A stretch of DNA of 6,157 nt from an uncultured Pseudomonadota bacterium. GTDB taxonomy: Bacteria > Desulfobacterota_B > Binatia > UBA9968. Below the pieces are notes generated by a model. That model was not told the origin of the DNA, did not search any database, and saw only the letters and a list, made by a program, of their open reading frames with translations. Position 1 is the stretch's first letter. Each line of letters starts with the position of its first letter. Of the stretch, positions 5,222 to 6,157 are shown piece by piece. The stretch spans positions 1 through 6,157 of the forward strand of contig CAMLCX010000312.1 of NCBI GenBank assembly GCA_946478635.1, in the 5' to 3' direction. Position numbers and translations under genes: made by a program.

Positions 5222-6157
5222 TCACTTTTTCGCTCCCGCTTTCTCAATTTCCTGCAGCAACGATGTATCGACGAAATCTTTCGGCTGCGCCTGTTTGGCT
5301 TTCGGATCTTTATCGGCGAGAAAATCCAGGGCCGACTGAATTCCTTCCAGAGTCGGATAGGGCAGCGGCCGAAACAGCGGCAAGCCGGTGTTGTAACTGT
5401 AATCCAGGACGACGTTGTCTTGCGTGCTCATGTACCTGGAGAGGGTTTTGACCGTGAAGGCCTTGTCCGCCTTGATGCGCTCGATCGCGCCCCGATAGGC
5501 CCGCATGACCTTCAGCGCCGTCGGGCGATTTCTCTCCAGATATCGCCGGCTCGTTGCGAGGCTCGTGTGTTGGAACGAGATGCCGATCTGCGGCAGGAAC
5601 ACCAGCTCCTTGAAGCCGGCGCGGATCGCGATCATGTTGGTCGGCGGCGACATCACGCCGCCGTGCAGCGCGCCGGACGCCATCGCAGGCAAGATTTCCG
5701 GCACGCCGCGCATCTGCAGGATGCTGACCTCGCTATCGGCCTTGAGTCCCCATTTTTTTAGCGCCAGGCGCAGCGCGAAATCGGTCGCCGAGCCGAAGGT
5801 GCTGATGCCGATTTTCTTGCCGCGTAAATCTTCGGGCTTGTTGATTGCTTTGGTCGTGACGATGGAAAAAAACGGCTGATTGATCAGGCCCGCGATGATG
5901 ACCACATCGGCGCCGGTGAGCCCTGCCGCCACCAACGCTCCGCCGTAAATCTGCGCGAAGGGAACTTCGCCGCTGATGAGCGCCGACATGGTTTGCGGCC
6001 CGCCGCGGATGTAAATCAACTCGGCGGGCACACCCTCGCGCGCGAAGTAACCGCCGTCCTGGGCAACCCAGGTCGGCAATGACGCGACGCTGGCGGCGCC
6101 GACCGCGATGCGCACGGGCTGGGCGAAAGCCGCCACCGCGATAAACAGCGAGAGAAC
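5222..6157 (-). CDS. NMT1/SsuA-like periplasmic substrate-binding protein, 5' end cut by the window edge
   Basis: The visible 311 residues are a nearly complete NMT1/THI5-SsuA-type binding protein. The reading frame runs through the window's right edge: VLSLFIAVAAFA-QPVRIAVG is the end of a Sec signal peptide with cleavage after AFA. The true start thus lies a few codons beyond base 6157, and the internal GTG at 6136 is not the start. Motifs in visible numbering are SLPTWVAQDGGYFAREGV (26-43), EDLRGKKIGISTFGSATDFA (109-128), VMSPPTNMIAIRAGFK (168-183) and the tail PKDFVDTSLLQEIEKAG (292-308). The tail and the ALRLALKKWGL helix closely parallel the plus-strand copy at 807-1790, so these two are near relatives within the window. 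It is transcribed toward the hyuB-like gene, 133 bp away across the inverted octamer array. Ligand unknown. Confidence 0.88.
   Translation of the reverse strand, partial: VLSLFIAVAAFAQPVRIAVGAASVASLPTWVAQDGGYFAREGVPAELIYIRGGPQTMSALISGEVPFAQIYGGALVAAGLTGADVVIIAGLINQPFFSIVTTKAINKPEDLRGKKIGISTFGSATDFALRLALKKWGLKADSEVSILQMRGVPEILPAMASGALHGGVMSPPTNMIAIRAGFKELVFLPQIGISFQHTSLATSRRYLERNRPTALKVMRAYRGAIERIKADKAFTVKTLSRYMSTQDNVVLDYSYNTGLPLFRPLPYPTLEGIQSALDFLADKDPKAKQAQPKDFVDTSLLQEIEKAGAKK

Noticed and set aside
5089..5247. A 53-residue N-terminal extension of the hyuB-like frame
   Set aside because: It translates the octamer array and the tail of the neighbouring gene, has no family similarity, and a good ribosome binding site precedes ATG 5088.

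Overview
The window is about 6.2 kb of GC-rich bacterial DNA. It holds a small decayed toxin-antitoxin module at the left end and, to its right, a catabolic/transport-like region. That region has three NMT1/SsuA-type periplasmic binding proteins and one large hydantoinase-B-family enzyme. Standard start codons, Shine-Dalgarno sites and Sec signal peptides point to a diderm bacterium. The many lone NMT1-like binding proteins, the hydantoinase/acetone-carboxylase-type enzyme and the short oligomer arrays between genes resemble uncultured soil or sediment lineages formerly grouped near Deltaproteobacteria (Binatota, Rokubacteria and Tectomicrobia are candidates). This placement is an impression from gene content; no marker gene is present.

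Layout. Bases 1-641 (+): a 17-bp palindrome, a RelE/HigB-like toxin reading frame broken by an internal frameshift and apparently lacking a normal start codon, then an intact XRE-type antitoxin whose GTG start overlaps the toxin's end. Bases 642-806: short intergenic region with no supported gene or promoter. Bases 807-1790 (+): first binding protein. Bases 1791-1861: gap between convergent genes, filled with degenerate heptamer repeats in opposite orientations that can fold into a hairpin. Bases 1862-6157 (-): a probable operon read leftward. In order of transcription it holds a second binding protein (5' end cut by the window edge), a 133-bp spacer with a large inverted octamer array, a 755-residue HyuB protein carrying an acetone-carboxylase-gamma-like zinc domain at its C-terminus, and a third binding protein joined to it by an ATGA overlap.

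How the genes may work together. The leftward cluster pairs an ATP-dependent-amidohydrolase/carboxylase-type subunit with two binding proteins, the last translationally coupled to the enzyme. This suggests uptake or sensing of a small organic compound followed by its carboxylation or ring opening. No HyuA partner, permease or ATPase lies in the window, so substrate and pathway cannot be fixed. The HyuA partner may lie beyond base 6157.

The most noteworthy items are the HyuB-gamma fusion, the inverted (TGGAGTNN)n array placed just upstream of its ribosome binding site, the similar heptamer array in the convergent gap, and the decayed toxin beside an intact antitoxin.
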